A DNA stretch of 64,000 bases from contig CAKSWG010000007.1 of assembly GCA_934511465.1 (NCBI GenBank), forward strand, positions 1 to 64,000. The letters are read 5' to 3'. Below are positions 25,175 through 36,439 of this stretch, piece after piece (the stretch's first letter is position 1; every line of letters begins with the position of its first letter). A program made the position numbers and the translations under genes. Source of the DNA: an uncultured Faecalibacterium sp. (GTDB taxonomy: Bacteria > Bacillota > Clostridia > Oscillospirales > Ruminococcaceae). Under the pieces are notes generated by a model. The model worked only from the letters and a program-made list of their open reading frames with translations, made no database searches and was not told the origin of the DNA.

Positions 25175-28100
25175 GCGAAGCACTTCCCGATACCCGGCCT
25201 TTTGTCCATCTGCACATCCACACCGAGTACAGCCTGCTGGATGGTGCCTGCCGTATCGACCAGTTGATGGATCGCGTAAAGGAGTGCGGCCAGACTGCCA
25301 TTGCCTGCACCGATCACGGTGTGATGTACGGCTGCGTGCAGTTCTACAAGGCAGCCAAAAAGGCGGGCATCAAGCCCATCATCGGCTGTGAGGTGTATGT
25401 GGCCACCCGCACCCGCTTTGATAAGGTGAATAAGATCGACGGCAACAACCATCTGATCCTGCTGTGCAAAAACGAGACGGGCTATAAAAACCTGATCAAA
25501 ATGGTGTCTGCCGCCTTTGTGGAGGGCTTTTACTCCAAGCCCCGTATCGACAAAGAACTGCTGGAAAAATATCATGAAGGGCTCATCTGCCTTTCCGCCT
25601 GCCTTGCAGGCGAAGTACCGCAGGCCATTCTGGCCGGGGACTACGAGCGCGCCAAGGCGGCAGCGCTGTGGTACCGCGACCTGTTTGGCGAGGGCAATTA
25701 TTATATCGAGTTGCAGGATCATGGGCTGGAAGAGGACAACATCGTTCTGCCACAGCTCATCAAACTTGCCCGCGAGACCGGTATCCCCATGGCAGCCACC
25801 AATGACGCACATTACCTGCGCAAGGAGGATGCCAAGATGCAGGGCATTCTGCTGTGCATCCAGACCGGCAAGACCATTCAGGATGCCGACCGCATGGAGT
25901 TTCAGACCGACGAATTTTACGTCAAGACCACGGACGAAATGTACGAGCTGTTCTCCATGGTGCCGGAAGCATGTGAGAATACGGCAAAAATTGCGGAGCA
26001 ATGCAATTTCGATTTTGAGTTTGGCCACACCAAAATTCCGTATTACAAAGCCCCCGGCGGCATGGAGAATCAGGCGTTTTTTGAAAAGCTCTGCTGGGAA
26101 GGCTTGGAGCGCCGCTACGGCCCCAATGTGCCGCAGGCCAACAAAGACCGCCTGACCTACGAGATCGGCGTGGTCAAAAAGATGGGCTACACAAACTACT
26201 ACCTCATTGTGTGGGACTACGTGAACTACGCCAAAAGTCAGGGCATCCCGGTGGGTCCGGGACGCGGTTCCGGCGCTGGCAGTATTGCGGCCTACAGCGT
26301 GGGCATCACCGATATCGACCCTATCCGCTACAACCTGATCTTCGAGCGCTTTTTGAACCCGGAACGCGTCAGTATGCCGGATTTCGATGTGGACTTCTGC
26401 TACGAGCGTCGGCAGGAAGTGATCGATTACGTCAACCGCAAATACGGCAACGACCATGTGGCCCAGATCGTCACCTTTGGCACCATGGCGGCACGCAACG
26501 CCATCCGCGACGTCGGCCGCGTGATGGCTATCCCGTACCAGCAGGTGGACGCCGTGGCAAAGCAGGTGCCCATGGAACTGAAAATGACGCTGAAACGCGC
26601 ATTGGAAGTCTCGCCGGAACTGAAAAAGATGTACGACACCGACCCGCAGGTGACGGAGCTGATCGATACAGCTTTGAAGGTGGAGGGTATGCCGCGCCAT
26701 GCGTCCACCCATGCGGCAGGCGTTGTGATCACGCCGGAACCCACCGACTATTATCTGCCGCTGGCCACCAACGACGGCCTGCCGGTGACGCAGTTCAATA
26801 TGACCGAGATCGAAGAACTGGGCCTTTTGAAGATGGACTTCCTTGGCCTGCGCACCCTCACCGTGATCCGCGATGCGGAACTTGCGGTGCAGAAGCATCA
26901 CCCGGGATTCTCCATCCAGAAGCTGGATTACGACGACCCGGACACTTACAAAATGCTGGGGCAGGGCGATACCGAAGGCGTGTTCCAGCTGGAATCCACG
27001 GGCATGAAGCAGGTGCTGGTGGGCTTGCAGCCGAAGAACCTTGAGGACGTGATCGCTCTTATCAGTCTGTACCGTCCGGGTCCGATGGAGTCCATCCCAA
27101 CCTATCTGCGCAACCGCCATGAGCCGGATAAGATCAGCTACAAGACCCCGCAGCTGGCCCACATTCTGGATGTGACCAACGGCTGTATCGTCTATCAAGA
27201 GCAGGTGATGCAGATCTTCCGCGAGCTGGCGGGCTTCTCCTTTGGGCAGGCAGACAATGTCCGCCGCGCTATGAGCAAAAAGAAGCATGCCGTTATGGAA
27301 GCGGAGCGCGAGCACTTTGTGCACGGCTGCACCGACCCCGGCAACAAGTGCCCGGGTTGTGTGGCCAACGGCATTTCGGAAAAAGTGGCCAACGAAATCT
27401 ACGATGAGATGTCCAGCTTTGCTTCGTATGCGTTCAACAAGAGCCATGCGGCCTGCTACGCCTACGTGGCATTCCAGACGGCCTACCTCAAGTGCCATTA
27501 CCCCAGCGAGTTTATGGCGGCCCTGCTCACCAGCGTGCTGGACAACACCGATAAGGTCATTGAGTATTCCGGCGAGTGCGCCCGCCTTGGCATCAAGGTG
27601 CTGCCGCCGGATGTCAACGTCTCGAACGGCGGCTTCACGGCAGACAGCGGCCAGATCCGCTTTGGCCTGAACGCCGTCAAGAATGTGGGCCGCAACCTCA
27701 TCGAGAATGTGGTCAAGGAGCGGCAAAGTAAGCCCTACACCAGCCTGTACGATTTCTGCAAGCGGATGCACGGCAATGAACTGAATCGCCGCGCGGTGGA
27801 ATGTCTGATCAAAGCCGGTGCATTCGACCGTCTGGGCAACAACCGCCACAGCCATGTGGAAGCGGTGGAAGGCATCCTGAAGAGCATCGAGACCGACTCC
27901 CGCCGCAATCTGGACGGCCAGTTGGACCTGTTCTCGGTGATGAGCGGGGAAACACAGAGCAGCGCTTCCGAGGATGATTACGAGATCAGGCAGCTGCCGG
28001 AGTACAGCCATCAGGAGCTGCTGCAACAGGAAAAGGAGGTCAGCGGCCTGTACCTGTCCGGTCACCCGCTGGACGCCTACCGTGAGCAGACGGCCCGCAT

Positions 28101-28677
28101 CGCCTCCCACAGCATCAAAGCCCTGACCGGTGAAGATGCCCACGTAAAGGACGGCGAGCGGGTGCGCATCGTGTGCGCAGTGGTCAAGAGCCGCATGATG
28201 ACCACCAAATCCAATAGTATGATGGCCTTTACCAGCGTGGAGGACCTTACCGGTACTATGGAAGTGATCGTATTCCCCAAGGTGCTGGAAAATGTGCGCG
28301 ATGCACTGCGCGAGAATGCGGTGGTGGTGATCGATGGCCGCATCTCGGTGCGTGAGGATGAAGCCTCCAAGCTGCTGGCAGAGAACATCGTTGCCATTGA
28401 AAACTACGACCCTGCCCGCCCGAACAACGGCAGGCCGGACCCCGTAAAGGCCGCACCGCAGCGGCTCTGCATCCGCGTGCCCTCCCGTCAGAGCAGGGAA
28501 TACGCAAAGGTGGTAAATCTGCTGGGCATTTTTGACGGCGACATCCCGGTGCTTTTGTACCTGACAGACACCAAACAATACCTGCGTGCGCCGCGCCATC
28601 TGTACGCTTCGGGCCATCCGCTGCTGCTGGAAGAGCTGGAAAGACTGGTGGGCAAGGGGAATGTTGCAACAAAATGA
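25171..28677 (+). CDS. dnaE: DNA polymerase III subunit alpha (DnaE)
   Basis: Replicative polymerase subunit, 1168 residues. N-terminal PHP domain (HLHIHTEYSLLDG, CTDHGVMYG), then the polymerase domain with GPGRGSGAGS and the catalytic pair in PDFDVDF, followed by the helix-hairpin-helix region and an OB-fold near residues 985-1080 (VKDGERVRIVCAVV). It overlaps whiA by ATGA. Clostridia also usually have PolC, which is not in this window. The codon pattern leaves a long antisense open frame on the minus strand, which is not a gene. Confidence 0.97.
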   Translation: MSEALPDTRPFVHLHIHTEYSLLDGACRIDQLMDRVKECGQTAIACTDHGVMYGCVQFYKAAKKAGIKPIIGCEVYVATRTRFDKVNKIDGNNHLILLCKNETGYKNLIKMVSAAFVEGFYSKPRIDKELLEKYHEGLICLSACLAGEVPQAILAGDYERAKAAALWYRDLFGEGNYYIELQDHGLEEDNIVLPQLIKLARETGIPMAATNDAHYLRKEDAKMQGILLCIQTGKTIQDADRMEFQTDEFYVKTTDEMYELFSMVPEACENTAKIAEQCNFDFEFGHTKIPYYKAPGGMENQAFFEKLCWEGLERRYGPNVPQANKDRLTYEIGVVKKMGYTNYYLIVWDYVNYAKSQGIPVGPGRGSGAGSIAAYSVGITDIDPIRYNLIFERFLNPERVSMPDFDVDFCYERRQEVIDYVNRKYGNDHVAQIVTFGTMAARNAIRDVGRVMAIPYQQVDAVAKQVPMELKMTLKRALEVSPELKKMYDTDPQVTELIDTALKVEGMPRHASTHAAGVVITPEPTDYYLPLATNDGLPVTQFNMTEIEELGLLKMDFLGLRTLTVIRDAELAVQKHHPGFSIQKLDYDDPDTYKMLGQGDTEGVFQLESTGMKQVLVGLQPKNLEDVIALISLYRPGPMESIPTYLRNRHEPDKISYKTPQLAHILDVTNGCIVYQEQVMQIFRELAGFSFGQADNVRRAMSKKKHAVMEAEREHFVHGCTDPGNKCPGCVANGISEKVANEIYDEMSSFASYAFNKSHAACYAYVAFQTAYLKCHYPSEFMAALLTSVLDNTDKVIEYSGECARLGIKVLPPDVNVSNGGFTADSGQIRFGLNAVKNVGRNLIENVVKERQSKPYTSLYDFCKRMHGNELNRRAVECLIKAGAFDRLGNNRHSHVEAVEGILKSIETDSRRNLDGQLDLFSVMSGETQSSASEDDYEIRQLPEYSHQELLQQEKEVSGLYLSGHPLDAYREQTARIASHSIKALTGEDAHVKDGERVRIVCAVVKSRMMTTKSNSMMAFTSVEDLTGTMEVIVFPKVLENVRDALRENAVVVIDGRISVREDEASKLLAENIVAIENYDPARPNNGRPDPVKAAPQRLCIRVPSRQSREYAKVVNLLGIFDGDIPVLLYLTDTKQYLRAPRHLYASGHPLLLEELERLVGKGNVATK

Positions 28678-28721
28678 CAATTCTGTGCACCAATCTTGAA
28701 GCAATCTTGACAGGATGGATG

Positions 28722-28750
28722 TTTTCAAACCCAAGCGTTTGTGATATAAT
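28722..28750 (+). promoter_or_regulatory. pfkA promoter
   Basis: TTTTCA (28722), 17-bp spacer, TGATATAAT extended -10 with TATAAT at 28745-28750. Leader about 90 nt. Confidence 0.7.
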
Positions 28751-28847
28751 TGTTCAAGGCAAGTGAAGTGCTATTGACCGGCGTTAATATGGAGAGCGCC
28801 GTGTCCAGTTGGGTAAATGAAGAAATAAATTGGAGGGAAACTCTCGT

Positions 28848-29822
28848 ATGGAAAAGCAGATCAAAACGATTGGCGTGCTGACGAGCGGTGGTGATGCTCC
28901 CGGCATGAACGCTGCAGTGCGCGCCGTAGTCCGTACCGGCCTGCACAAGGGGTACCGCATGATCGGCATCCAGCGCGGCTATAACGGCCTGCTGAACGGC
29001 GAATGCTTTGAGATGAACCTGCGCAGTGTGTCGAATATCATTTCCGCAGGCGGCACCATCCTTTACACGGCCCGCTGTCTGGAGTTCAAGACCAAGGAAG
29101 GTCAGGACAGGGGCGCAGAAAAGTGCCGTGAACTGGGCATCGATGCTCTGGTGGTCATTGGCGGTGACGGTTCTTACCGCGGCGCCCGTGAGCTGGCCCA
29201 CCGCGGCATCCCGATGATCGGCCTGCCCGGCACCATCGATAACGATATTTCCTGCACCGATTACACCATCGGCTATGATACGGCCATGAATACCGCGCTG
29301 GAAATGATCGATAAGCTGCGCGATACCACCCAGAGCCATGACCGTTGCAGTGTGGTCGAGGTCATGGGCCGCAACGCCGGCTACATTGCCCTGAACGTGG
29401 CCATTGCATCCGGTGCCATGGCTGTGTTGCTGCCTGAGAAGGAATTTGATATGCAGCGCGATATTCTGGATAAGATCACCGAGACCCAAAAGACCGGCAA
29501 GCGCCACTTCATCATCATTGTTGCAGAGGGCGTTGGCCACGCACAGGAGATCGCAAACGAGATCCAGGCCCGCACCGGCATTGATTCCCGCGCCACCATT
29601 CTGGGCCATGTGCAGCGCGGCGGTTCGCCCACGCTGCGTGACCGCGTGAATGCTTCTGCCATGGGCTACCACGCCGTCTGCCTGCTGGAGCAGGGCAAGT
29701 ATAACCGCATCGTTGGCATGAAGGGCGAGAAACTGGTGGATTACCCGGTGGATGAGGCGCTGGAAATGACCAAGACGCTTGACCCTGTGCTGCTGGACGT
29801 GGCAAACACCATCAGCATCTGA
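28848..29822 (+). CDS. pfkA: ATP-dependent 6-phosphofructokinase
   Basis: Commits fructose 6-phosphate to glycolysis. The 324-residue protein has ATP-binding TSGGDAPGMNAAVR, GGDGSYRGA, the catalytic region GLPGTIDNDI with Asp as base, TIGYDTA, and effector-site residues near GHVQRGG. The start is the ATG at 28848 after GGAGGG. Length and motifs match the bacterial allosteric A-type. Own promoter and a strong terminator, so monocistronic. Confidence 0.98.
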   Translation: MEKQIKTIGVLTSGGDAPGMNAAVRAVVRTGLHKGYRMIGIQRGYNGLLNGECFEMNLRSVSNIISAGGTILYTARCLEFKTKEGQDRGAEKCRELGIDALVVIGGDGSYRGARELAHRGIPMIGLPGTIDNDISCTDYTIGYDTAMNTALEMIDKLRDTTQSHDRCSVVEVMGRNAGYIALNVAIASGAMAVLLPEKEFDMQRDILDKITETQKTGKRHFIIIVAEGVGHAQEIANEIQARTGIDSRATILGHVQRGGSPTLRDRVNASAMGYHAVCLLEQGKYNRIVGMKGEKLVDYPVDEALEMTKTLDPVLLDVANTISI

Positions 29823-29853
29823 TTGCGTAAAACAATTTCATAAAATCTTTCAA

Positions 29854-29890
29854 AACCGCTCTTCCGGGCAGCCGGAGGGGCGGTTTTTTT
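29854..29890 (+). terminator. pfkA terminator
   Basis: AACCGCTC with GGGCGGTT around a CCGG/CCGG inner stem, followed by a run of eight T. Confidence 0.9.
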
Positions 29891-32251
<2,361 letters not shown>

Positions 32252-32275
32252 GCGGATACCGTTTTAAAATGAAAG

Positions 32276-32311
32276 GACTGCTGTACAGCGTTTGTACGGC
32301 AGTCTTTTTTT
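32276..32311 (+). terminator. ligA terminator
   Basis: GACTGCTGTAC pairs with GTACGGCAGTC around a 7-nt loop, followed by seven T. Confidence 0.92.
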
Positions 32312-32324
32312 GCACCCGGCGCAG

Positions 32325-32353
32325 TTCTATCCGGCCCGCAGCAGCATATACTC
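32325..32353 (+). promoter_or_regulatory. Candidate sigma-E promoter of the spoIIIA operon
   Basis: CATATACT (32346-32353) differs by one base from the sigma-E -10 consensus CATACAnT. The -35 area (GTTCTATC) is only a partial match, and the sigma-A -35 is poor. In Bacillus this operon is sigma-E dependent. Confidence 0.4.
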
Positions 32354-32387
32354 TTAGCAACAGCGGACCCAAAAAGGAGGGTGCAGG

Positions 32388-33278
32388 GTGGACGAGTATT
32401 ATCGAGCGGTGCGGCTGCTGCCCGCGTGGCTGGCGCGGCCATTGGAACGTCTGCCGGAGCACGCAGCGGCGCAGATCCATGAGCTGCGGTTCCGGACAGG
32501 CCATGGCATTTTTGCAACGTTTTCGGGCCGGCAATGTCGGCTGAAAGACCTGCCGCAGTGCCCGCCGCCGCTGCGGGAATGTGTGCTGGACCAGATGCAG
32601 ATGGAAGAAATATTCCACACCCTGTGCGGCGGGGCTGTCCATGCCCACCAGACAGAGCTTGCGCAGGGCTTTCTCACCACGCCCGGCGGGTGCCGGATAG
32701 GCGTGGCGGGCCACTACGTGGACCGGGATGGAGAGACGGTGCTACAGCAGGTGCTGGCACTGGACCTGCGCATTGCAAGAGCGCTGCCGGTATCTTTGCC
32801 GGACGAGCTTCTGGCCATGCTGCAAGGGCATTTTGTGGGCCTGCTGGTGGTGGGTGAGCCGGACAGCGGCAAGACCACTGTTCTGCGCCAGATCGCATCT
32901 GCACTGACCGTGCAGCGGCGGGTGTGCGTGGTGGACGAGCGCAGCGAGATCTTTCCGCCGGAGCTTTCCGGCCCGGTGCCGCCGGTGGACACGCTGTCCG
33001 GCATCCCCAAAGAGCGCGCGGTGCAGATGGCGCTGCGCACCCTTGCGCCGCAGGTCATTCTGCTGGACGAGCTGGGCACGCTGGCCGAGACGGCGGCACT
33101 GGAACAGGGGTTTTTCAGCGGAGTGGATCTTATCGCCAGCGTCCATGCCTCCAGTGCAGAGGAGGCGCTCCGGCGGCCGCAGGTGCAGGCACTGCAAAGG
33201 CAGGGGATGCTGCGCGCGCTGGCGGTGCTGCAAGGATGCACGGCGCCGGGCACTGTGCGGGAGCTGAAAGTATTATGA
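32388..33278 (+). CDS. spoIIIAA: Stage III sporulation protein AA (ATPase)
   Basis: Secretion-type ATPase thought to power the SpoIIIA-SpoIIQ channel between mother cell and forespore. The 296-residue protein has Walker A GEPDSGKTT near residue 156, Walker B VILLDELG and the His-containing SVHASS. It starts with GTG at 32388 after AAGGAGG. It is the first of eight tightly packed genes in the conserved AA-AH order, with 4-nt overlaps linking several of them. Confidence 0.95.
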   Translation: MDEYYRAVRLLPAWLARPLERLPEHAAAQIHELRFRTGHGIFATFSGRQCRLKDLPQCPPPLRECVLDQMQMEEIFHTLCGGAVHAHQTELAQGFLTTPGGCRIGVAGHYVDRDGETVLQQVLALDLRIARALPVSLPDELLAMLQGHFVGLLVVGEPDSGKTTVLRQIASALTVQRRVCVVDERSEIFPPELSGPVPPVDTLSGIPKERAVQMALRTLAPQVILLDELGTLAETAALEQGFFSGVDLIASVHASSAEEALRRPQVQALQRQGMLRALAVLQGCTAPGTVRELKVL

Positions 33279-33742
33279 TGCAGCTTTTCCATTGGGCGGG
33301 TGCGGCGCTGCTGCCGCTGTGCGGCTGGCTGACCGGCACGGCCTTTCAGGCCAAGGCACAGCAGCACATTGCCCAGTTGCAGCGCACGGTGGAGCTTTTG
33401 CAGCGCATCCGGCAGGAGATCGCCTACCGCAGACCGGACCTTGCACAGCTGCTGCGCTGTCTTTTGCAGGAGGACCTGCTGGCAGAGTTTGAGCCGGCGG
33501 ATACGTTGCAGCAGCTTGCGCCGCCGGGGCTTTTTACGCCGGAGGAGCGGCTCTGCTTCAGCCGATGTTTTGCGGGTCTTGGGCAGCGCGAGGCGGCGCA
33601 GGAGTGCGAACGGCTGGAGTATTACACCGCTCGGTTCACAGAATTTCTGCTCCGGGCACAGCGGCAGGCCGAGGCAAAAGCGGGCCTGCCCGGCAGGCTG
33701 GGCCTTGCAGCGGGCATGGTGCTGGCGCTGCTTTTTCTGTAA
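33275..33742 (+). CDS. spoIIIAB: Stage III sporulation protein AB
   Basis: A 155-residue protein with N-terminal (LFHWAGAALLPLCGWLTG) and C-terminal (LGLAAGMVLALLFL) hydrophobic segments around a helical domain, a layout resembling type II secretion F-like fragments and standard for SpoIIIAB. The start is the ATG at 33275 (a second ATG follows at 33278), overlapping the spoIIIAA stop. The frame is open further upstream, but only within spoIIIAA. Confidence 0.9.
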   Translation: MMQLFHWAGAALLPLCGWLTGTAFQAKAQQHIAQLQRTVELLQRIRQEIAYRRPDLAQLLRCLLQEDLLAEFEPADTLQQLAPPGLFTPEERLCFSRCFAGLGQREAAQECERLEYYTARFTEFLLRAQRQAEAKAGLPGRLGLAAGMVLALLFL

Positions 33743-33769
33743 TGCCGATCACGGCGGGGGAGTGAGACT

Positions 33770-33964
33770 GTGGAGATCGACCTTGTGTTCAAGATCGCGG
33801 CCATCGGCATCATCGTGGCGGTGCTGAACCAGCTGCTGATCCGTTCCGGCAGGGAGGATCAGGCCATGATGACTACGCTTGCCGGGCTGGTGGTGGTGCT
33901 TTCCATTCTGGTCAAACAGATCAGCGTGCTGTTCGTCACCATCAAATCGCTGTTTGCATTATGA
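33770..33964 (+). CDS. spoIIIAC: Stage III sporulation protein AC
   Basis: A 64-residue protein with two TM helices (FKIAAIGIIVAVLNQLL and TLAGLVVVLSILVKQI) joined by a short charged loop with GREDQA, the typical SpoIIIAC signature. GTG start at 33770 after GGGGGAGTG. It overlaps spoIIIAD by ATGA. Confidence 0.92.
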   Translation: MEIDLVFKIAAIGIIVAVLNQLLIRSGREDQAMMTTLAGLVVVLSILVKQISVLFVTIKSLFAL

Positions 33965-34341
33965 GTACATTTTCCGTGCTGGGTGCGCTGGTCGTTTTTG
34001 CGGTGGTGCAGCTGCTTTTGCAAAAATATATGCCGTCCTATGCACTTTTTGTGTCTGTCGCAGCGGTGCTGTTCGTACTGTGGCAGCTTGGCAGCGCCAT
34101 GCAGGGCCTTTTGCAGAGCATCGCGGTATTCGGCAGCCGTGTGGACAGGCCTGCCTTTGCCTGCCTGCTGCGGTGCGCGGGCATTCTGCTGCTTACCGAC
34201 TATGCCCGTACCCTGTGCGAGGAGGCCGGCGCGGACACGCTGGCGTGGTGTGCCGGGCTTGCGGGCCGTGTGCTGGTGCTGGCGGCGGTATTCCCGCTGC
34301 TGGAAGAATTGTGCCAGAAGATATGGGGGCTTGCGGCATGA
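33961..34341 (+). CDS. spoIIIAD: Stage III sporulation protein AD
   Basis: A 126-residue integral membrane protein, mostly hydrophobic with three to four TM segments (FSVLGALVVFAVVQLLL; YALFVSVAAVLFVLWQL; VLVLAAVFPLLEELCQKIW). The size, hydrophobicity and place between AC and AE identify it. It starts at the ATG overlapping spoIIIAC and ends overlapping spoIIIAE. Confidence 0.9.
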   Translation: MSTFSVLGALVVFAVVQLLLQKYMPSYALFVSVAAVLFVLWQLGSAMQGLLQSIAVFGSRVDRPAFACLLRCAGILLLTDYARTLCEEAGADTLAWCAGLAGRVLVLAAVFPLLEELCQKIWGLAA

Positions 34342-35417
34342 AAAAACATCTGCTTGCGGCCCTTGCGCTGGGCTGCTGCCTGCTGTTCCGGGCCCCGGCG
34401 GTACAGGCGGCTCAGCCGGCACAAATGCAAGCGCTGCCCGGGCAGGAAGTGTGGCAGCCGTATCTGGATGCCGCCCCGCAGAGCGCACAAAGCTTTGCCC
34501 GCGACCCGCTGGATGCATTGCTGCGCTTTCTGCCTGCGTCGCCGGTGCGGATGCTCACCGGACTTGTGCAAAGCTATGCGGATGTACTGCTGTTTTTGCT
34601 GCTGGTGATCGTGCTTTCCTTCCTCGCGGGGGACAGCGCGGACGGCGCTTTGCTGGAACTGGCGGCAGCGGCGGGCTGCGGCACCCTGTTGTGGAGCGAC
34701 CTTGCAGCACTGGCGCAGCAGATCTGCGAAAAAATGCAGAACTGGAAGGATTATCTGCTGGGCTTTCTGCCCGTTTACAGCGGCGTATTGGCGGCGGGCG
34801 GCGAGGTGAACGCCGGCGCTGCGGCCAGCGGGCTGCTGCTCACGGGTCTGTGCCTGCTGGCGCAGTGCACCGCGCTTTTGGTGCAGCCGCTTTTGCAAAG
34901 CTATCTTGCTGTAAGCATGGCCTGCTGCATCAGCACACAGAAGGGCCTGCCGGAAGCCTGCCGCGCAACGGGAGAACTGCTGCGCAAGGGGCTGGCGTGG
35001 GCCGGACGCATCTTTGCAGTGCTGCTGGGGCTGCAGCGCGCCGTCACCGTGCAGCTGGACCGCTCGGCACTCAAGCTGGGCCAGCTGGCCACCGGCAGTG
35101 TGCCGGTGATCGGACAGGCCCTCAGCGACGCAGCCGAGGTGTTTCTGGCCGGGATGCAGCTGCTCAAAAGCAGTCTGGGTCTGGCAGCGCTGGCGGTGAT
35201 CGGGGCCGAGTTTGCGCCCCTCTACCTGCAATTGATGCTGCACCTGCTGCTTTTGGGCCTGTGCAGGCTGCTGTGCGGCCTTGCCGAGAACCGACGGTGT
35301 CTGGCACTGTTCGACTGCATGGCGCAGGCGGTGCGGTGCATGGCGGCGGTGACGGCCCTTTATTTTGAGCTGCTCACGGTGGGCGTTGGGCTCTTGATGC
35401 TTTCAGGGGGTGGTTGA
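34338..35417 (+). CDS. spoIIIAE: Stage III sporulation protein AE
   Basis: A 359-residue polytopic membrane protein with a cleavable-looking signal sequence (LLAALALGCCLLFRAPAVQA) and several TM segments, including YADVLLFLLLVIVLSFLAG and the GFLPVYSGVLAAGG block typical of SpoIIIAE. The ATG at 34338 overlaps the spoIIIAD stop, and spoIIIAF starts at the next base after its stop. It forms part of the feeding-tube channel. Confidence 0.93.
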   Translation: MKKHLLAALALGCCLLFRAPAVQAAQPAQMQALPGQEVWQPYLDAAPQSAQSFARDPLDALLRFLPASPVRMLTGLVQSYADVLLFLLLVIVLSFLAGDSADGALLELAAAAGCGTLLWSDLAALAQQICEKMQNWKDYLLGFLPVYSGVLAAGGEVNAGAAASGLLLTGLCLLAQCTALLVQPLLQSYLAVSMACCISTQKGLPEACRATGELLRKGLAWAGRIFAVLLGLQRAVTVQLDRSALKLGQLATGSVPVIGQALSDAAEVFLAGMQLLKSSLGLAALAVIGAEFAPLYLQLMLHLLLLGLCRLLCGLAENRRCLALFDCMAQAVRCMAAVTALYFELLTVGVGLLMLSGGG

Positions 35418-35888
35418 ATGCGCACATTCCAGAGCGCAGCCGCGGCATTTTGCATTGCCTGCATCTGTGCCGAGCTTACCACCCTTCTGGTGGGCACAGG
35501 CTGGGCGCGCAAATGCATAAAAGCGGCTGCCGGGCTATATATTCTAGTAGTTCTTTTCCGGCTGGTGCCCGGTATGAAAGTGGAACTGCAAAAAGCCGCT
35601 GTGGTCTCGCCGTCGTCCGTCAGTATTCCCGGCGGCGAACAGGCCCTTTTGCAGGGCGCACAGCAGCAGTTGGAGCAGACGCTCAGCGCTGAATGTCAGC
35701 GGCGCTTCGGCGTGGTGGTGCAATTGCAGATCACCCTTGCAAATGCCGGGCAGACGGTGCAGGCGCAGCGGGTGGTGGCGCGCATCCCGGCAGGCAGCAG
35801 CGCGCAGGTGCGCGGGCAGCTGGCCACGTATCTGCAAGAGCAGCTTGGCACGGCACCGGTGCTGGAAGAACGGGAGGATGCCGGATGA
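35418..35888 (+). CDS. spoIIIAF: Stage III sporulation protein AF
   Basis: A 156-residue protein with two N-terminal TM helices (FCIACICAELTTLLVG and AGLYILVVLFRLVPGM) and a soluble ring-building-like domain (LEQTLSAECQRRFGVVVQLQITL). It begins right after the spoIIIAE stop and overlaps spoIIIAG by 4 nt. Confidence 0.9.
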   Translation: MRTFQSAAAAFCIACICAELTTLLVGTGWARKCIKAAAGLYILVVLFRLVPGMKVELQKAAVVSPSSVSIPGGEQALLQGAQQQLEQTLSAECQRRFGVVVQLQITLANAGQTVQAQRVVARIPAGSSAQVRGQLATYLQEQLGTAPVLEEREDAG

Positions 35889-36406
35889 AGGAAAAGGGCG
35901 TGTTCTCCGTCCGGACATTGGCCGGGCATTTTAAAGGCCGGCAGGGCAGAGCACAGCTGGCCGCTGCCGTGGGCGTCCTTGCCATGGTGCTGATCCTGCT
36001 TTCGGAGCTTTTGCCGCAGAGCACAAAGCCCGTCGGGGCCGAAAGCACGGTCGCTGCCCAGAGCAGTGCAGAGTACCAGACCCAGCTGGAAAACCGGCTG
36101 GAACGCCTGATCTCCCAGATGAGCGGTGCCGGAAAAACCACGGTGATGGTCACGCTGGAGACCGGCGAGGAAGCCATCTACGCGCTGGACACGCAGTCCG
36201 GCGAGATGCAAGCCCAGCAGACCCATGTTCTGCTGGACGACGGCTCCGCCCTTACCGAGACGGTCTGCCTGCCGCAGGTGCGCGGCGTGGCTGTGTTGTG
36301 TGAGGGCGGTGCGGATGTCCGGGTGGCGGCCCGCATTACGGAACTGGTAAGCGCTTTGCTGGACCTGCCGTCCAACCGTATCTGTGTAGAACAGCGCAAG
36401 GGCTGA
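35885..36406 (+). CDS. spoIIIAG: Stage III sporulation protein AG
   Basis: A 173-residue single-pass protein: TM at about residues 26-42 (LAAAVGVLAMVLILLSELL), then an extracytoplasmic ring-building motif domain (LENRLERLISQMSGAGKTTVMVTLETGEE ... shortened here). The GAGKTTV segment is the normal SpoIIIAG conserved stretch, not a P-loop. SpoIIIAG forms the large ring of the channel. The ATG at 35885 overlaps spoIIIAF. Confidence 0.92.
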   Translation: MKEKGVFSVRTLAGHFKGRQGRAQLAAAVGVLAMVLILLSELLPQSTKPVGAESTVAAQSSAEYQTQLENRLERLISQMSGAGKTTVMVTLETGEEAIYALDTQSGEMQAQQTHVLLDDGSALTETVCLPQVRGVAVLCEGGADVRVAARITELVSALLDLPSNRICVEQRKG

Positions 36407-36439
36407 ACCCCTGCGGCTTATAGTAAGGAGGAAGATTCT

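Noticed and set aside
24772..28734. A 1,320-codon open frame on the minus strand
   Set aside because: It is antisense to dnaE, lacks a ribosome site and any domain; it is an artefact of GC-biased codon use.
28707..28750. TTGACA (28707) as -35 for the pfkA TATAAT
   Set aside because: The spacing is 32 bp; TTTTCA at 17 bp with an extended -10 is the better reading.
36120..36150. Walker A-like GAGKTTV in spoIIIAG
   Set aside because: It lies in the extracytoplasmic domain and is a normal SpoIIIAG sequence, not a nucleotide site.
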